Notes under the pieces: model-generated
The model's database searches: none
Seen by the model: the letters and a program-made list of their open reading frames with translations, nothing else
Told to the model about the DNA's origin: nothing
Program-made: the position numbers and the translations under genes
In this document: positions 32,833-41,645 of the stretch, piece by piece
Layout: the number at the start of each line of letters is the position of its first letter
Numbering within the stretch: the stretch's first letter is position 1
From: RHKX01 sp046330285
GTDB lineage: Bacteria; Actinomycetota; Thermoleophilia; Solirubrobacterales; 70-9
Reading direction: 5' to 3'
DNA: 64,000 bases
Assembly: GCA_046330285.1 (NCBI GenBank)
Contig: JAXLSX010000005.1
Span: 62,001-126,000, forward strand

Positions 32833-33447
32833 TCAGCTCTGCTTGATGACCGCGTACATCAGGCGCTCGGCGACGTCGACGACGACGTTGCCGATCTGCG
32901 AAGAGCGCCGGTAGAGCTCGCGCAGGGCGATCCGGCGGCCGCGGTCCTCGACGTCGAGCAGCGCGGCCATGCCGCGGTAGTAGGCGGCCTCGAGCTCGTG
33001 CTCGGATTCGATCGCCGCCTCGGCCCGCTCGGTCGTCGGATCGCCCCCGTCCTCGCCGAGCATCGCGACCGCCTCATCGAGCCGGCGAACGCCGCCGGCG
33101 AGGATTCGCGCCATCTCGGCGATGCCGGCGTCGGGCGGGCACTTCATGACCTCCGCCTCGGCGACGAGGTCGCAGGCGAGGTCGAGGATCCAGTCGGTCG
33201 AGCGGGAGAGCGCGAACACGTCCTCGGGCTCGAACGGCAGCACGAAGGCCGCGCGGAGCTCGTTCATCAGCTCACGCTTGGCGACGTCGCCACGGGTCTC
33301 GGCGTCGGTCATGCGCTGGGCCGCGGCCACGTCGCCGTCCGCCCACTCGACGTAGGCGTCGAGCCCCTCGATCGTGATCGCGAGCTGCGCCCGCAGCAGC
33401 GCGACGACGTCGGGCTCCTCGGGCAGGAACCAGCGCGTCAGCTTCAC
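32833..33447 (-). CDS. DUF47/PhoU-like partner of the phosphate transporter
   Basis: A 204-aa helical protein of the DUF47 (PF01865) family: LLRAQLAITIEGLDAYVEWADG, RSTDWILDLACDLVAEAEVM and RRSSQIGNVVVDVAERLMYAVIKQ are its long amphipathic helices. Members act with PiT transporters, as PhoU does with Pst. The GTG start overlaps the transporter stop (GTGA), so the genes are coupled. Confidence 0.88.
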   Translation of the reverse strand: MKLTRWFLPEEPDVVALLRAQLAITIEGLDAYVEWADGDVAAAQRMTDAETRGDVAKRELMNELRAAFVLPFEPEDVFALSRSTDWILDLACDLVAEAEVMKCPPDAGIAEMARILAGGVRRLDEAVAMLGEDGGDPTTERAEAAIESEHELEAAYYRGMAALLDVEDRGRRIALRELYRRSSQIGNVVVDVAERLMYAVIKQS

Positions 33448-34454
33448 GCGATCGCGCTCCAGACCGCGTAGGCGGCCATCGCGAGGACGGCGGAGGCCGG
33501 GATCGTGATCAGCCAGGCGAGTCCCATCTGCCGGACGATCATCCACCGAACGTGATGGAGGCGTCGCCTGCCCGCGCCGATCCCGACGATCGACGACGCC
33601 ACCACCTGGGTCGTCGCGGTCGGGCCGCCGACGATCGAGGCGCCGAGGATGACGGCGGAGGAGGCCGACTGGCTCGCGAGACCTTCGACCGGCTGGATCC
33701 GGTAGATCCGTCGGCCGACGGTGCGGATGATCCGCCAACCGCCGAGCGTGGTCCCTGCGGTCAGCGCGAGGGCGCACGCGACTGTCGCCCAGAGCGGGGC
33801 GGCCAGCGAGTCGATACGCCCGTCGGCGAGGAGCAGGGCGGCGACGATCCCGACCGACTTCTGCGCGTCGTTGGCGCCGTGGCTGAACGCGAGCGCCGCC
33901 GACATCACCCACTCGCCGGAGAACACCGGGCCGCGCCAGCGCCGGGTCGCGCGACGGAACGTGCGGCGGAGCAGGCGGATCGCGACGAGCCCGCCCAGCG
34001 CGCCCAGGGGCGGCGAGATCGCGAGCGCGATCAGGGTTCCGAACACGCCGACCGGGTGGATGCCGTCGAGGCCGCCCCAGTCGACGGCGCCGAGCCCGCC
34101 GGCGACGAGCGCCGACCCGACGAGCCCGCCGACGAGCGCATGCCCCGAGCTCGACGGGATCCCGAGCCGCCACGTGAGGAGGTTCCAGGTGACGGCAGCG
34201 GCGAGGCCCGACCCGATCACCGCCGCCGCTTCTGCCGGGTCGACGGTGACGATCCCGCCGATCGTGTCGGCCACCGCGGCGCCGACGAACAGCGGCCCGA
34301 GGAGGTTGAAGACGGCGGCGAGGACGATCGCCTGCAGCGGCCTGGCAGCGCGCGTCGCAACCAGCGTCGCGATCGCGTTCGACGCGTCGTGGATGCCGTT
34401 GGTCACCGCGAACGCGAGCGCGAGCAGGATCGCGAGCACGAAGCCGAATTCCAT
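33444..34454 (-). CDS. pit: PiT-family inorganic phosphate transporter
   Basis: A 336-aa membrane protein with about ten helices. The two PiT signatures are present: TNGIHDASNAIATLVATRA (about 18-36) and FSHGANDAQKSVGI (about 191-204), each with the paired Asn/Asp of the family. It imports metal-phosphate with H+ or Na+. It is followed by its DUF47 partner with a 4-bp overlap. The start is leaderless, with TAGGGT seven bases before ATG. Confidence 0.92.
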   Translation of the reverse strand: MEFGFVLAILLALAFAVTNGIHDASNAIATLVATRAARPLQAIVLAAVFNLLGPLFVGAAVADTIGGIVTVDPAEAAAVIGSGLAAAVTWNLLTWRLGIPSSSGHALVGGLVGSALVAGGLGAVDWGGLDGIHPVGVFGTLIALAISPPLGALGGLVAIRLLRRTFRRATRRWRGPVFSGEWVMSAALAFSHGANDAQKSVGIVAALLLADGRIDSLAAPLWATVACALALTAGTTLGGWRIIRTVGRRIYRIQPVEGLASQSASSAVILGASIVGGPTATTQVVASSIVGIGAGRRRLHHVRWMIVRQMGLAWLITIPASAVLAMAAYAVWSAIA

Positions 34455-34461
34455 GCCGCTG

Positions 34462-34467
34462 ACCCTA
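34462..34467 (-). promoter_or_regulatory. -10 box TAGGGT, leaderless start of pit
   Basis: Minus-strand TAGGGT, seven bases (CAGCGGC), ATG at 34454. Identical hexamer and spacing to the box before the GST-N gene. Confidence 0.5.
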
Positions 34468-34530
34468 AGCGCGAGCCGGCTCCGGTGGGCGGAGGTGGCC
34501 GGGATTCACCCCCTATACGCTGCGAAATCC

Positions 34531-35076
34531 GTGCCACCTCGTGACCCCGCGGCAGCGCTAACGCTGTACCTCCTCCGCCACGCGAAGTCGAGCTGGGACG
34601 ACCCGTCGCTGGCCGATCGCGATCGCCCCCTCGCTCCGCGCGGGCTCCGCGCCGGGAGGGCGATCGCCGCCTACGTCCGCGAGCGCGGGATCGCGCCCGG
34701 GCTCGTCCTCTGCTCGCCTTCGGCCCGGACGCGCGAGACGCTCGAGCTCGTCGGGGAGGGCTTCGCCGGCGAGCGGCCGCCGCGGGTCGAGTTCGAGGCG
34801 GCGATCTACGGCGCGTCGGCCGACGGGCTGATGGAGGTTCTGCGTCGCGTCCCGCCCGCCGAGCGCTCGGTGATGCTCGTCGGCCACCAGCCCGCGATCG
34901 GCGCCCTCGCCCAGCACCTCGCGATCGACGGTCCCGCCAGCGAGCGTCTCGCCGGCAAGTTCCCGACCGGCGCGCTCGCCACGTTCTCCGTACCGGGCTC
35001 GTGGGAGGGCCTCGGGCCGGCCTGCGCCGAGCTCGGCGACTACGTCAAGCCGCGCGAGCTTGCGGCCGCTGACTGA
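34531..35076 (+). CDS. sixA: SixA-type phosphohistidine phosphatase
   Basis: A 181-aa histidine-phosphatase-superfamily protein. The catalytic RHG is present in its SixA form, LYLLRHAKSSWDD (about 12-24), with SPSARTRETLEL and the second catalytic His in VMLVGHQPAIGALA. GTG 34531 fits the first strand; TATACG at 34514 is a probable -10 giving a very short leader. It diverges from pit. SixA removes phosphate from histidine phosphotransfer domains; the target here is unknown. Confidence 0.87.
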   Translation: MPPRDPAAALTLYLLRHAKSSWDDPSLADRDRPLAPRGLRAGRAIAAYVRERGIAPGLVLCSPSARTRETLELVGEGFAGERPPRVEFEAAIYGASADGLMEVLRRVPPAERSVMLVGHQPAIGALAQHLAIDGPASERLAGKFPTGALATFSVPGSWEGLGPACAELGDYVKPRELAAAD

Positions 35077-35174
35077 CGCCGGAACCGGGTTTCCGCTGAT
35101 AGGTTCCGACCGTCCGTCGTTCGCGGGCTTTCGTCGGGGGTCGAAACCGAACCGATCCCCAGGAGGCCACCGAG

Positions 35175-36311
35175 TTGAAGACGCATGCCACCCGACCCCG
35201 GCGGTCGCCGCTGCTGGTCGCGGCCGCCGCCCTCGTCGCACTGATCGCCTTCGTCGCCTTTGCGCAGCCCGCCGCTGCATCCGCCCGCGGGACCGCCGCC
35301 GACACCGTCCACATCCGCGGCGTGGCCTACGCCTTCTTCGGCATCGACGACCACATGCCCGGAGCCATCGTCCGGATCGAGGAGTTCCCGCACCTGGCCG
35401 CCCCGGTCGAGCCCGACGGCAGCTACGACATCGAGGTTCCCGACGACGCCAACGTCACGCCGTACATCGATCCTCCGCCCGGATACCGGACCACCTACCT
35501 GCAGACGTTCCACACCTCGGGCGCGGACCTCGAGAACGTCCACTTTCAGGTCACGCCGGATCCCTATTACTTGGCATTCGCCGGACTTCTCAGTGTCCCG
35601 CTCGACGACCAGCAGACGATCAAGGAGTGCGTGATCGTCTCGACGTTCTCGATCCACGAGGCCCGCGACGCGACGACGTTCGACCCCGGGTTCAAGGACG
35701 TCTATCCGCACGGCTTGGCCGGATCGACGGCGACGATGGAGCCGGTCCAGGGCAACACGCGCGGGCCGATCTACTTCAACTCCTCGGTGATCCCCGACGT
35801 CAACCAGACCTCCTCGTCGGTCGACGGGGGCGTTCTCTGGGTCGAGGTGCCGCCCGGCTGGTACCGGATGACCCCGTCGAACCCGGATTCCGGAGTCGCG
35901 CCCTTCCTCGCGCACTGCGAGAACGGCAGGCTCGTCAACGCGAGCCCGCCCTGGGGCTTTTATGAGCTCAAGCCCGGTGAACAGCCCGATCCGGCGGTCC
36001 TGGCCGATCCTCCCGACGAGACCGTCTCCGCGCAGCTCCGGGGCGAGCCCCGGGTCCGGACCCGGGGCGGGCATCGCACGCTCAGCGTCCGCCTTCATAC
36101 CGACGAGCCGGTGGCGGCCAGGCTTCGCGCCCTGCGCGGGGACGAGCGCCTGGGCTTCCCCGACGATCGGTCGCTGCGGCCGGGCGCCTATCGGCTGCAG
36201 GTGCGGATTCGGCGAGCGGTACCGGCCGGCCCCGCCACCGCGAAGCTGCGGCTGCGCGACGACGCCGGCAACCGGCGCGTGATCGAACGCGAAGTGACGA
36301 TCCCGCGCTAG
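35175..36311 (+). CDS. Secreted protein of unknown function
   Basis: A 378-aa protein, TTG start with AGGAGG nine bases upstream, and a signal peptide to about AAASA. A carboxypeptidase-regulatory-like beta domain (about 43-100, VHIRGVAYAFFGIDDHMPGAIVRI then PDGSYDIEVP) is followed by a central domain with VIVSTFSIHEARD, and a C-terminal Ig-like/beta region (about 290-378). A role in the cell envelope is likely but unspecified. The stop overlaps the focA stop tail-to-tail (CTAG). Confidence 0.72.
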   Translation: MKTHATRPRRSPLLVAAAALVALIAFVAFAQPAAASARGTAADTVHIRGVAYAFFGIDDHMPGAIVRIEEFPHLAAPVEPDGSYDIEVPDDANVTPYIDPPPGYRTTYLQTFHTSGADLENVHFQVTPDPYYLAFAGLLSVPLDDQQTIKECVIVSTFSIHEARDATTFDPGFKDVYPHGLAGSTATMEPVQGNTRGPIYFNSSVIPDVNQTSSSVDGGVLWVEVPPGWYRMTPSNPDSGVAPFLAHCENGRLVNASPPWGFYELKPGEQPDPAVLADPPDETVSAQLRGEPRVRTRGGHRTLSVRLHTDEPVAARLRALRGDERLGFPDDRSLRPGAYRLQVRIRRAVPAGPATAKLRLRDDAGNRRVIEREVTIPR

Positions 36312-37201
36312 CGGCGGGCGCCTGCGGCCCCGGCCTCGACCCGTGGCCGCAGGTAGATGACCCAGTAGACGAGGCCGACCATCAGCGCACCGCCGATGAC
36401 GTTGCCGATCGTCACCGGGATCAGGTTGTCGACGATCGCGTTGTGGACCGTGAGCCCGCCGAAGTCGCCGGGTGCGAGCCCGCTCGACGCCCAGAACGTG
36501 TCGGAGCCCCACTGCTTGATGGCGAGGCCGATCGGCAGGAAGTACATGTTGGCGACGCTGTGCTCGAACCCGGCGGCGACGAACGCCGTGATTGGGAACA
36601 GGATCGCGAGGATCTTGTCGGTGACCGAGCGGGCGCCGTAGGTCATCCAGATCGCCAGGCAGACGAGCGCATTGCACATGATCCCGAGCTCCAGCGCGTG
36701 GCCGAAGCCGAGCGACGACTTGGCGTCGGCGACGGCGAGCGCCGTCGACCCGATCGCGCCGTCGCCGAACTCGTACTGGCCGCTGAGGAACATCAGCCCG
36801 ACGGTCGCGAGGGCGCCGGTCAGGTTGCCGAGGTAGACGATGGTCCAGTTGCGGAGCAGGCGCCCGGTCGAGACCTTGCGCTCGGCCCAGGCGATCGAGA
36901 TCAGGTTGTTCCCGGTGAAGAGCTCGGCTCCGGCGACGACGACCAGGATCAGCCCGAGGCAGAAGACGAGCCCGGCGAGGAGCCTGACGACGCCGTAGGG
37001 GATCACGTCGGCGGCGCCGGCGACCACGGTCGTCGAGAACAGCGCGCCGAGGGCGATGAAGGCGCCCGCGAGCACCGCGAGGGCGAAGATCGTCACGGCC
37101 GGCATCCCCGCCTTGGCGGCGCCGACGTCGGTCGCCTTCGCCGCGATCTGCGGCGGCATCAGCGCGTCGAAGGAGGGCGGGGTGTGGTTCTCGTCGCTCA
37201 T
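36308..37201 (-). CDS. focA: Formate/nitrite channel, FocA family
   Basis: A 297-aa FNT-family channel with six transmembrane helices. FNT marks are AGAFIALGALFSTTV, VVVAGAELFTGNNLI, the helix-5 region ALVCLAIWMTYGARSVTDK and GFEHSVANMYF with the conserved central His of the pore. The start overlaps the formate dehydrogenase stop (ATGA), so formate is the probable substrate. Confidence 0.9.
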   Translation of the reverse strand: MSDENHTPPSFDALMPPQIAAKATDVGAAKAGMPAVTIFALAVLAGAFIALGALFSTTVVAGAADVIPYGVVRLLAGLVFCLGLILVVVAGAELFTGNNLISIAWAERKVSTGRLLRNWTIVYLGNLTGALATVGLMFLSGQYEFGDGAIGSTALAVADAKSSLGFGHALELGIMCNALVCLAIWMTYGARSVTDKILAILFPITAFVAAGFEHSVANMYFLPIGLAIKQWGSDTFWASSGLAPGDFGGLTVHNAIVDNLIPVTIGNVIGGALMVGLVYWVIYLRPRVEAGAAGARR

Positions 37202-39858
37202 CGGCGGCTCCTGACTCGGACTGCGGTCACCTTGTACTCGGGGCAGGTCGTGGCCTCGTCGGCGTGCTGGGAGGTGAGGAGGTTCGTCGCGGCCTCGGGG
37301 AAGTGGAAGGCCATGAACGTCTGACCGGGCGAGACGCGGTCGGTCACGTCGGCGGTGACCTCGATCTCGCCGCGGGGGCTCGCGACGCTGACCGGGTCGC
37401 CGTCGCGCACGCCCAGCTCCAGCGCGTCGGCGGGGTTGAGCTCGAGCAGCTCCCGTGGGACGAGCTCGAGGTTGCCCGTCCGCCGGGTCATCGTCCCCGC
37501 GTTGTAGTGCTCCAGCCGCCGTCCGGTCACCAGCAGCAGCGGGAATTCTTCATTCGGCTCCTCGCCCGAGGGCCGATAGGGGATCGACGCGAGCTGCGCC
37601 CTGCCGCTCGCGGTCGCGAACCCGTCCTCGTAGAGGCGCCGCTCGCCGGGAGCGTCGGCCGACCGGCAGGGCCAGGCGATCGGCCCCTCGCGGTCGAGCC
37701 GGCCGTGGGAGATCCCGGCGAACGTCGGCGTCAGCGACGCCATCTCGTCGTAGGCGTCGGCGGGGGTAGGGCAGCCGAGGTCGGTGCCGAGGGCGGTCGC
37801 GACGGCGTTGATGATGTCGAAGTCCGGCGTCGCTTCCCCCGGCGGCGGCAGCGCCGGGCGGACCCGCTGGACGCGGCGGTCGAAGTTGGTGAAGGTCCCG
37901 TCCTTTTCGAGGAACGATGCGGCCGGGAGGACGACGTCCGCCATCGCCGCGGTCTCCGAGAGGAAGATCTCGTGCGAGACGACGAGCTCACAGGCGTCGA
38001 TCGCCGCTCGCACGTGGGTCGAGTCGGGATCGGTCTGGACGATGTCCTCGCCGAAGACGATCAGGGCCTTGAGCTCGCCGGCGACGGCCGCGTCGAACAT
38101 CTCCGGGATCCGGAGGCCTCGCTCGGGCCTGATCGGGACCCCCCAGGTCGCCTCGAACCTGGCGCCGATCTCGGGGTCGGCGACCTTCTGGTACCCGGGC
38201 AGGACGTCGGGCATAGCTCCCATGTCGGAGGCGCCCTGGACGTTGTTCTGACCGCGCAGGGGGTTGGCGCCGCAGCCGTCCGGGGTCCCGACGCTGCCGG
38301 TCAGGGCGGCCAGGTTGCAGAGCGTCCGCACGCCCTCGGTGCCGTGGGCGTGCTCGGTGATCCCGAGCCCCCAGACGATCGCCCGCGCTTCACCGTCGCC
38401 GTAGAGGGCCGCGGCCCGGGCGAGATCCGCCGCAGGGACGCCGGAGATCTCCTCGACGGCCTCCGGCGTGTAGGAGGCGACGAGCTCGCGGAGCTCCTCG
38501 AACCCCTCGGTCCGGCCGGCGACGAAGGCCTCGTCGATCCGGCCCGTCCTGATCAGCTCCGCGGCGAGGCCGTTGAAGACGGCGACGTTGGTCCCCGGGC
38601 GGGGTCGCAGGTGGACGTCGGCGTAACCCGCGAGCTCGATTCGCCGGGGGTCGACGACGACGAGCTTGGCGCCGGCGATCACGCGCTGCTTGATCCGGGC
38701 GCCGACGACCGGATGGGCCTCGGTCGGGTTCGACCCGCAGAGCAGGAAGACGTCGGCGCGGTCGAAGTCCTCGAACGGGTTGGTGCCGCCTGATAGCCCG
38801 AACGAGGCGACGAGGCCGGCGGCGGAGGGGGCGTGGCAGATCCGGGCGCAGTTGTCGACGTTGTTGGTGCCGACGGCGACCCGCATCAGCTTCTGCATGA
38901 GGTAGTTCTCCTCGTTGGTCGCCCGGGCCGAGGAGATCGCGGCGACGGCGTCGGGGCCGTGCTCGGCGACGATCCGCTGGAGCTCGCCGCCAACGTGGCC
39001 GAGCGCCTCCTCCCAACTCGTCTCGACCAGATCGCCGCCGCGCCTGATCAGCGGTCGCCGCAGCCGGTCGGGCGAGCGGACGAAGCCGTGGGCGAAGCGG
39101 CCCTTGACGCATGCGTGGCCGCGGTTGACGGGCGCGTCGCGGTTCGGCCTGACCTCGACGACCTCGTCGCCGGCGGTGCGGACGTCGAGCGTGCAGCCGA
39201 CGCCGCAGTAGCCGCAGGTCGTCGTCGTCACGCGCTCCGCCGTCCCGGCCGCCGCTCGCGCGATCGTCGCAATCGCACCCGACGGGCAGGTGTCCGCACA
39301 GGCGCCGCAGGAGACGCAGTCGGACTCGGCCCAGGGGCCGCCGGTTCCCGGCGTCATCACGGTGTCGGCGCCACGACCGGTCATCGCGAGCGCGAACGTG
39401 CCCTGGACCTCGTCGCAGATCCGCACGCAGCGGGCGCAGGCGATGCAGAGCTGGGGGTCGTAGGCGATGTAGGGATGCGAGGTGTCGACGGCGCCGGGAC
39501 CTCGCCCGCCGCCGCCCTCGCGGACGCCGAGCAGCTCGCAGGCGTGCGCGAGCTCGGTTCCGCCCGCCGGAGCGGAGGGGAGCTGCCGGACGATCAGCTC
39601 GAGTGAGGTCCTCGCGGTCGCGTAGGCGACTGCGTCGCCGGTGCTGACCTCGGCCCCGTCGGTCGCGAGCGTTGTGCACGCGGGAACGGGCTCGACGACG
39701 CCGTCGACGGCGACCATGCAGGTCCGGCAGGAGCCGTAGGGCTCGAGGCGAGGGTCGGCGCAGAGCGAGGGCAGGTCCACGCCCGCGGCGCGGACCGCGT
39801 CGAGCAGGCGCGAGCCCTCCTCGACCTCGACCCCGACGCCGTCGACGCTGACCCTCAC
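37198..39858 (-). CDS. fdhA: NAD-type formate dehydrogenase, molybdenum (alpha) subunit
   Basis: An 886-aa protein. N-terminal plant-type [2Fe-2S] domain (Cys33, 44, 47, 61), then two ferredoxin [4Fe-4S] motifs (CIACARCVRIC and CVSCGACADTC), then the Mo/W-bis-MGD catalytic chain beginning CGYCGVGC. The active site is VDNCARICHAPS, with cysteine in the place of selenocysteine. It oxidises formate to CO2, or the reverse, in the cytoplasm with the NuoEF-like subunit as NAD module. GTG 39858 overlaps that subunit's stop (GTGA). A much longer upstream frame exists but only shadows the NuoEF gene. Confidence 0.93.
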   Translation of the reverse strand: MRVSVDGVGVEVEEGSRLLDAVRAAGVDLPSLCADPRLEPYGSCRTCMVAVDGVVEPVPACTTLATDGAEVSTGDAVAYATARTSLELIVRQLPSAPAGGTELAHACELLGVREGGGGRGPGAVDTSHPYIAYDPQLCIACARCVRICDEVQGTFALAMTGRGADTVMTPGTGGPWAESDCVSCGACADTCPSGAIATIARAAAGTAERVTTTTCGYCGVGCTLDVRTAGDEVVEVRPNRDAPVNRGHACVKGRFAHGFVRSPDRLRRPLIRRGGDLVETSWEEALGHVGGELQRIVAEHGPDAVAAISSARATNEENYLMQKLMRVAVGTNNVDNCARICHAPSAAGLVASFGLSGGTNPFEDFDRADVFLLCGSNPTEAHPVVGARIKQRVIAGAKLVVVDPRRIELAGYADVHLRPRPGTNVAVFNGLAAELIRTGRIDEAFVAGRTEGFEELRELVASYTPEAVEEISGVPAADLARAAALYGDGEARAIVWGLGITEHAHGTEGVRTLCNLAALTGSVGTPDGCGANPLRGQNNVQGASDMGAMPDVLPGYQKVADPEIGARFEATWGVPIRPERGLRIPEMFDAAVAGELKALIVFGEDIVQTDPDSTHVRAAIDACELVVSHEIFLSETAAMADVVLPAASFLEKDGTFTNFDRRVQRVRPALPPPGEATPDFDIINAVATALGTDLGCPTPADAYDEMASLTPTFAGISHGRLDREGPIAWPCRSADAPGERRLYEDGFATASGRAQLASIPYRPSGEEPNEEFPLLLVTGRRLEHYNAGTMTRRTGNLELVPRELLELNPADALELGVRDGDPVSVASPRGEIEVTADVTDRVSPGQTFMAFHFPEAATNLLTSQHADEATTCPEYKVTAVRVRSRR

Positions 39859-41510
39859 GCTCGCCCCCGGTAGACCCGGTCGATACTGCGCACGACCGGC
39901 GGGACGCCGCGGCCGAACGCGCAGAGGCTTCCGTGCTCCATCGCGGCCAGGAGCTCGTCGCGGCCCTCGGCCCCGGCCGGATCGCCCTCGGCCTTCGCCA
40001 TCTCGAGCCCGCGGCGGGTGCCGAGGCGGCAGGGCGCGCAGGTGCCGCAGCTCTCGCCCGCGGCGAAGTGCCAGAAATGGCGCAGGAGCTCCTCGCGGCC
40101 GATCCTCTCGTCGATCGCGATCAGGCTTCCGTGGCCGAGGTCGGCGCCGATCTCGCGGATCGCCTCGAAGGTCAGCGGCGTGTCGAGCTCGTCGGGGCCG
40201 ATGAACCCGCCGAGCGGTCCCCCGACCTGGATCGCGCCGGGCTCGCGACCGTCGCGGAGACCGCCCCCGAGCTCGGTGAAGATCCGGCGCAGCGACGTGC
40301 CGAGCTCGACCTCGTAGGCGCCCGGCCGCCGGAACCGCTCGTTCAGGCAGACGACCTTCGTGCCGCGGCTGTCGCCGATGCCGAAGCGGGCGTAGGCGGC
40401 CCCACCGCGGCTGACTATCCACGGGATCGAAGCGAGCGTCTCGACGTTGTTGACGACTGTCGGCCGGTGCAGGTATCCGCGCTCGGTCGGGTATGGCGGC
40501 CGCGAGGCGACCTCGCCCCGGAGGCCCTCGACCGAGTGGATCAGCGATGTCTCCTCGCCGGCGACGTAGGAGCCCGCCCCTTCGAAGACCTCGACGTCGA
40601 AGCCGGTCGGTCCGCCGAGCCGGCCGGCAGCGCGCGCGTCCGCGACCGCCGCCCGGAGGGCGTCGCGAGCCCGCGGGTATTCGGAGCGCACGTAGACGAT
40701 CCCGTCGGTCGAGCCCGACGCGATCGCGGCGAGCGCCATCCCCTCGAGGATCCGCTGTGGGTCCCGCTCCATCAGCAGCCGGTCGACGAACGAGCCGGGG
40801 TCGCCCTCGTCGCCGTTGCAGATCAGGTACCTGGGGCCGTCGCTCGGCGCTTCTGAGGCGGCCCGCCACTTGACCGCCGCCGGGAAGCCGGCGCCGCCGC
40901 GCCCGCGGAGGCCGGATGCGTTGACCTCGCGGCTGATCGCCGCCGCGGCATCGGGGCCGCGGACGCCCTCCCAGGTCTCCCACGCTGCGGGACCGCCGCC
41001 GGCAAGTCCGGCGAGGACGACCGGCTCGTCGACGTCGACGGCGATCGGTACCTCGGGGTCGCGGCGGGGAACCGCACCGCTGAGCTGGCCGGCGAGGTCC
41101 GGGCCCGCGCAGGGGCGCTCGCCGTCCAGCGCCGCCGGTCCGCCGTAGCAGTAGCCGAGGCAGTAGACGGCCTGAAGCGAGACGGAGCCGTCGTCGGAGA
41201 CCTCGCCGACGGGAGTGCCGAGCGCCTTCGCCGCGGCGCCGAGATGCTCGCCACCGCTGGCCGCGAAGCAGGCGGTGCCCGCGCAGACGCGGACGTGACG
41301 GCGGCCGTGCGGGCTCGGCGCGAGGTCGGAGTAGAAGGAGGCGGCGGCGTTGACGTGGGCGCGGGGGAGGCGGGTCTCGGCGGCGATCCGGTCGACGTCC
41401 TCGGGCCGGACGTGACCACTGGCGGCGATCGCCGAGCGCAGCGCTTCGACGACCTCGTTGCCGGGCCGGCCGTATCGGCGCTCGAGTTCGGTGACGATCC
41501 GCCCGGGCAT
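39855..41510 (-). CDS. NuoE-NuoF fusion, NADH-binding subunit of formate dehydrogenase
   Basis: A 551-aa fusion. NuoE-like part (about 1-150): [2Fe-2S] cysteines in VCAGTACFA and VYCLGYCYGGP. NuoF-like part: FMN/NAD motifs SGLRGRGGAGFPAAVKW, NGDEGDPGSFVDR and GAGSYVAGEETSL, and the [4Fe-4S] motif ESCGTCAPCRLGTRRG near residue 490. This is the diaphorase architecture of soluble NAD-dependent formate dehydrogenases (FdsB-like) and some hydrogenases. GGAGG lies nine bases before ATG. First gene of the three-gene fdh-focA operon. Confidence 0.92.
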   Translation of the reverse strand: MPGRIVTELERRYGRPGNEVVEALRSAIAASGHVRPEDVDRIAAETRLPRAHVNAAASFYSDLAPSPHGRRHVRVCAGTACFAASGGEHLGAAAKALGTPVGEVSDDGSVSLQAVYCLGYCYGGPAALDGERPCAGPDLAGQLSGAVPRRDPEVPIAVDVDEPVVLAGLAGGGPAAWETWEGVRGPDAAAAISREVNASGLRGRGGAGFPAAVKWRAASEAPSDGPRYLICNGDEGDPGSFVDRLLMERDPQRILEGMALAAIASGSTDGIVYVRSEYPRARDALRAAVADARAAGRLGGPTGFDVEVFEGAGSYVAGEETSLIHSVEGLRGEVASRPPYPTERGYLHRPTVVNNVETLASIPWIVSRGGAAYARFGIGDSRGTKVVCLNERFRRPGAYEVELGTSLRRIFTELGGGLRDGREPGAIQVGGPLGGFIGPDELDTPLTFEAIREIGADLGHGSLIAIDERIGREELLRHFWHFAAGESCGTCAPCRLGTRRGLEMAKAEGDPAGAEGRDELLAAMEHGSLCAFGRGVPPVVRSIDRVYRGRA

Positions 41511-41645
41511 CAGCCAATACCTCCAACTCGCTGCACGGCCCCCAACCTAGGACGGCCCCGCGGCGCTCGCATCGGCAGAAACCTTCACCCCCGAACGGTG
41601 CTGACTACGGATGAACGGGCCGGGCCGCTCGGGGAAGGTGGCGTC

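Noticed and set aside
39859..41526. N-terminal extension of formate dehydrogenase to 41526
   Set aside because: Arg/Pro-rich shadow of the NuoEF gene; the true start is the GTG overlapping the NuoEF stop.
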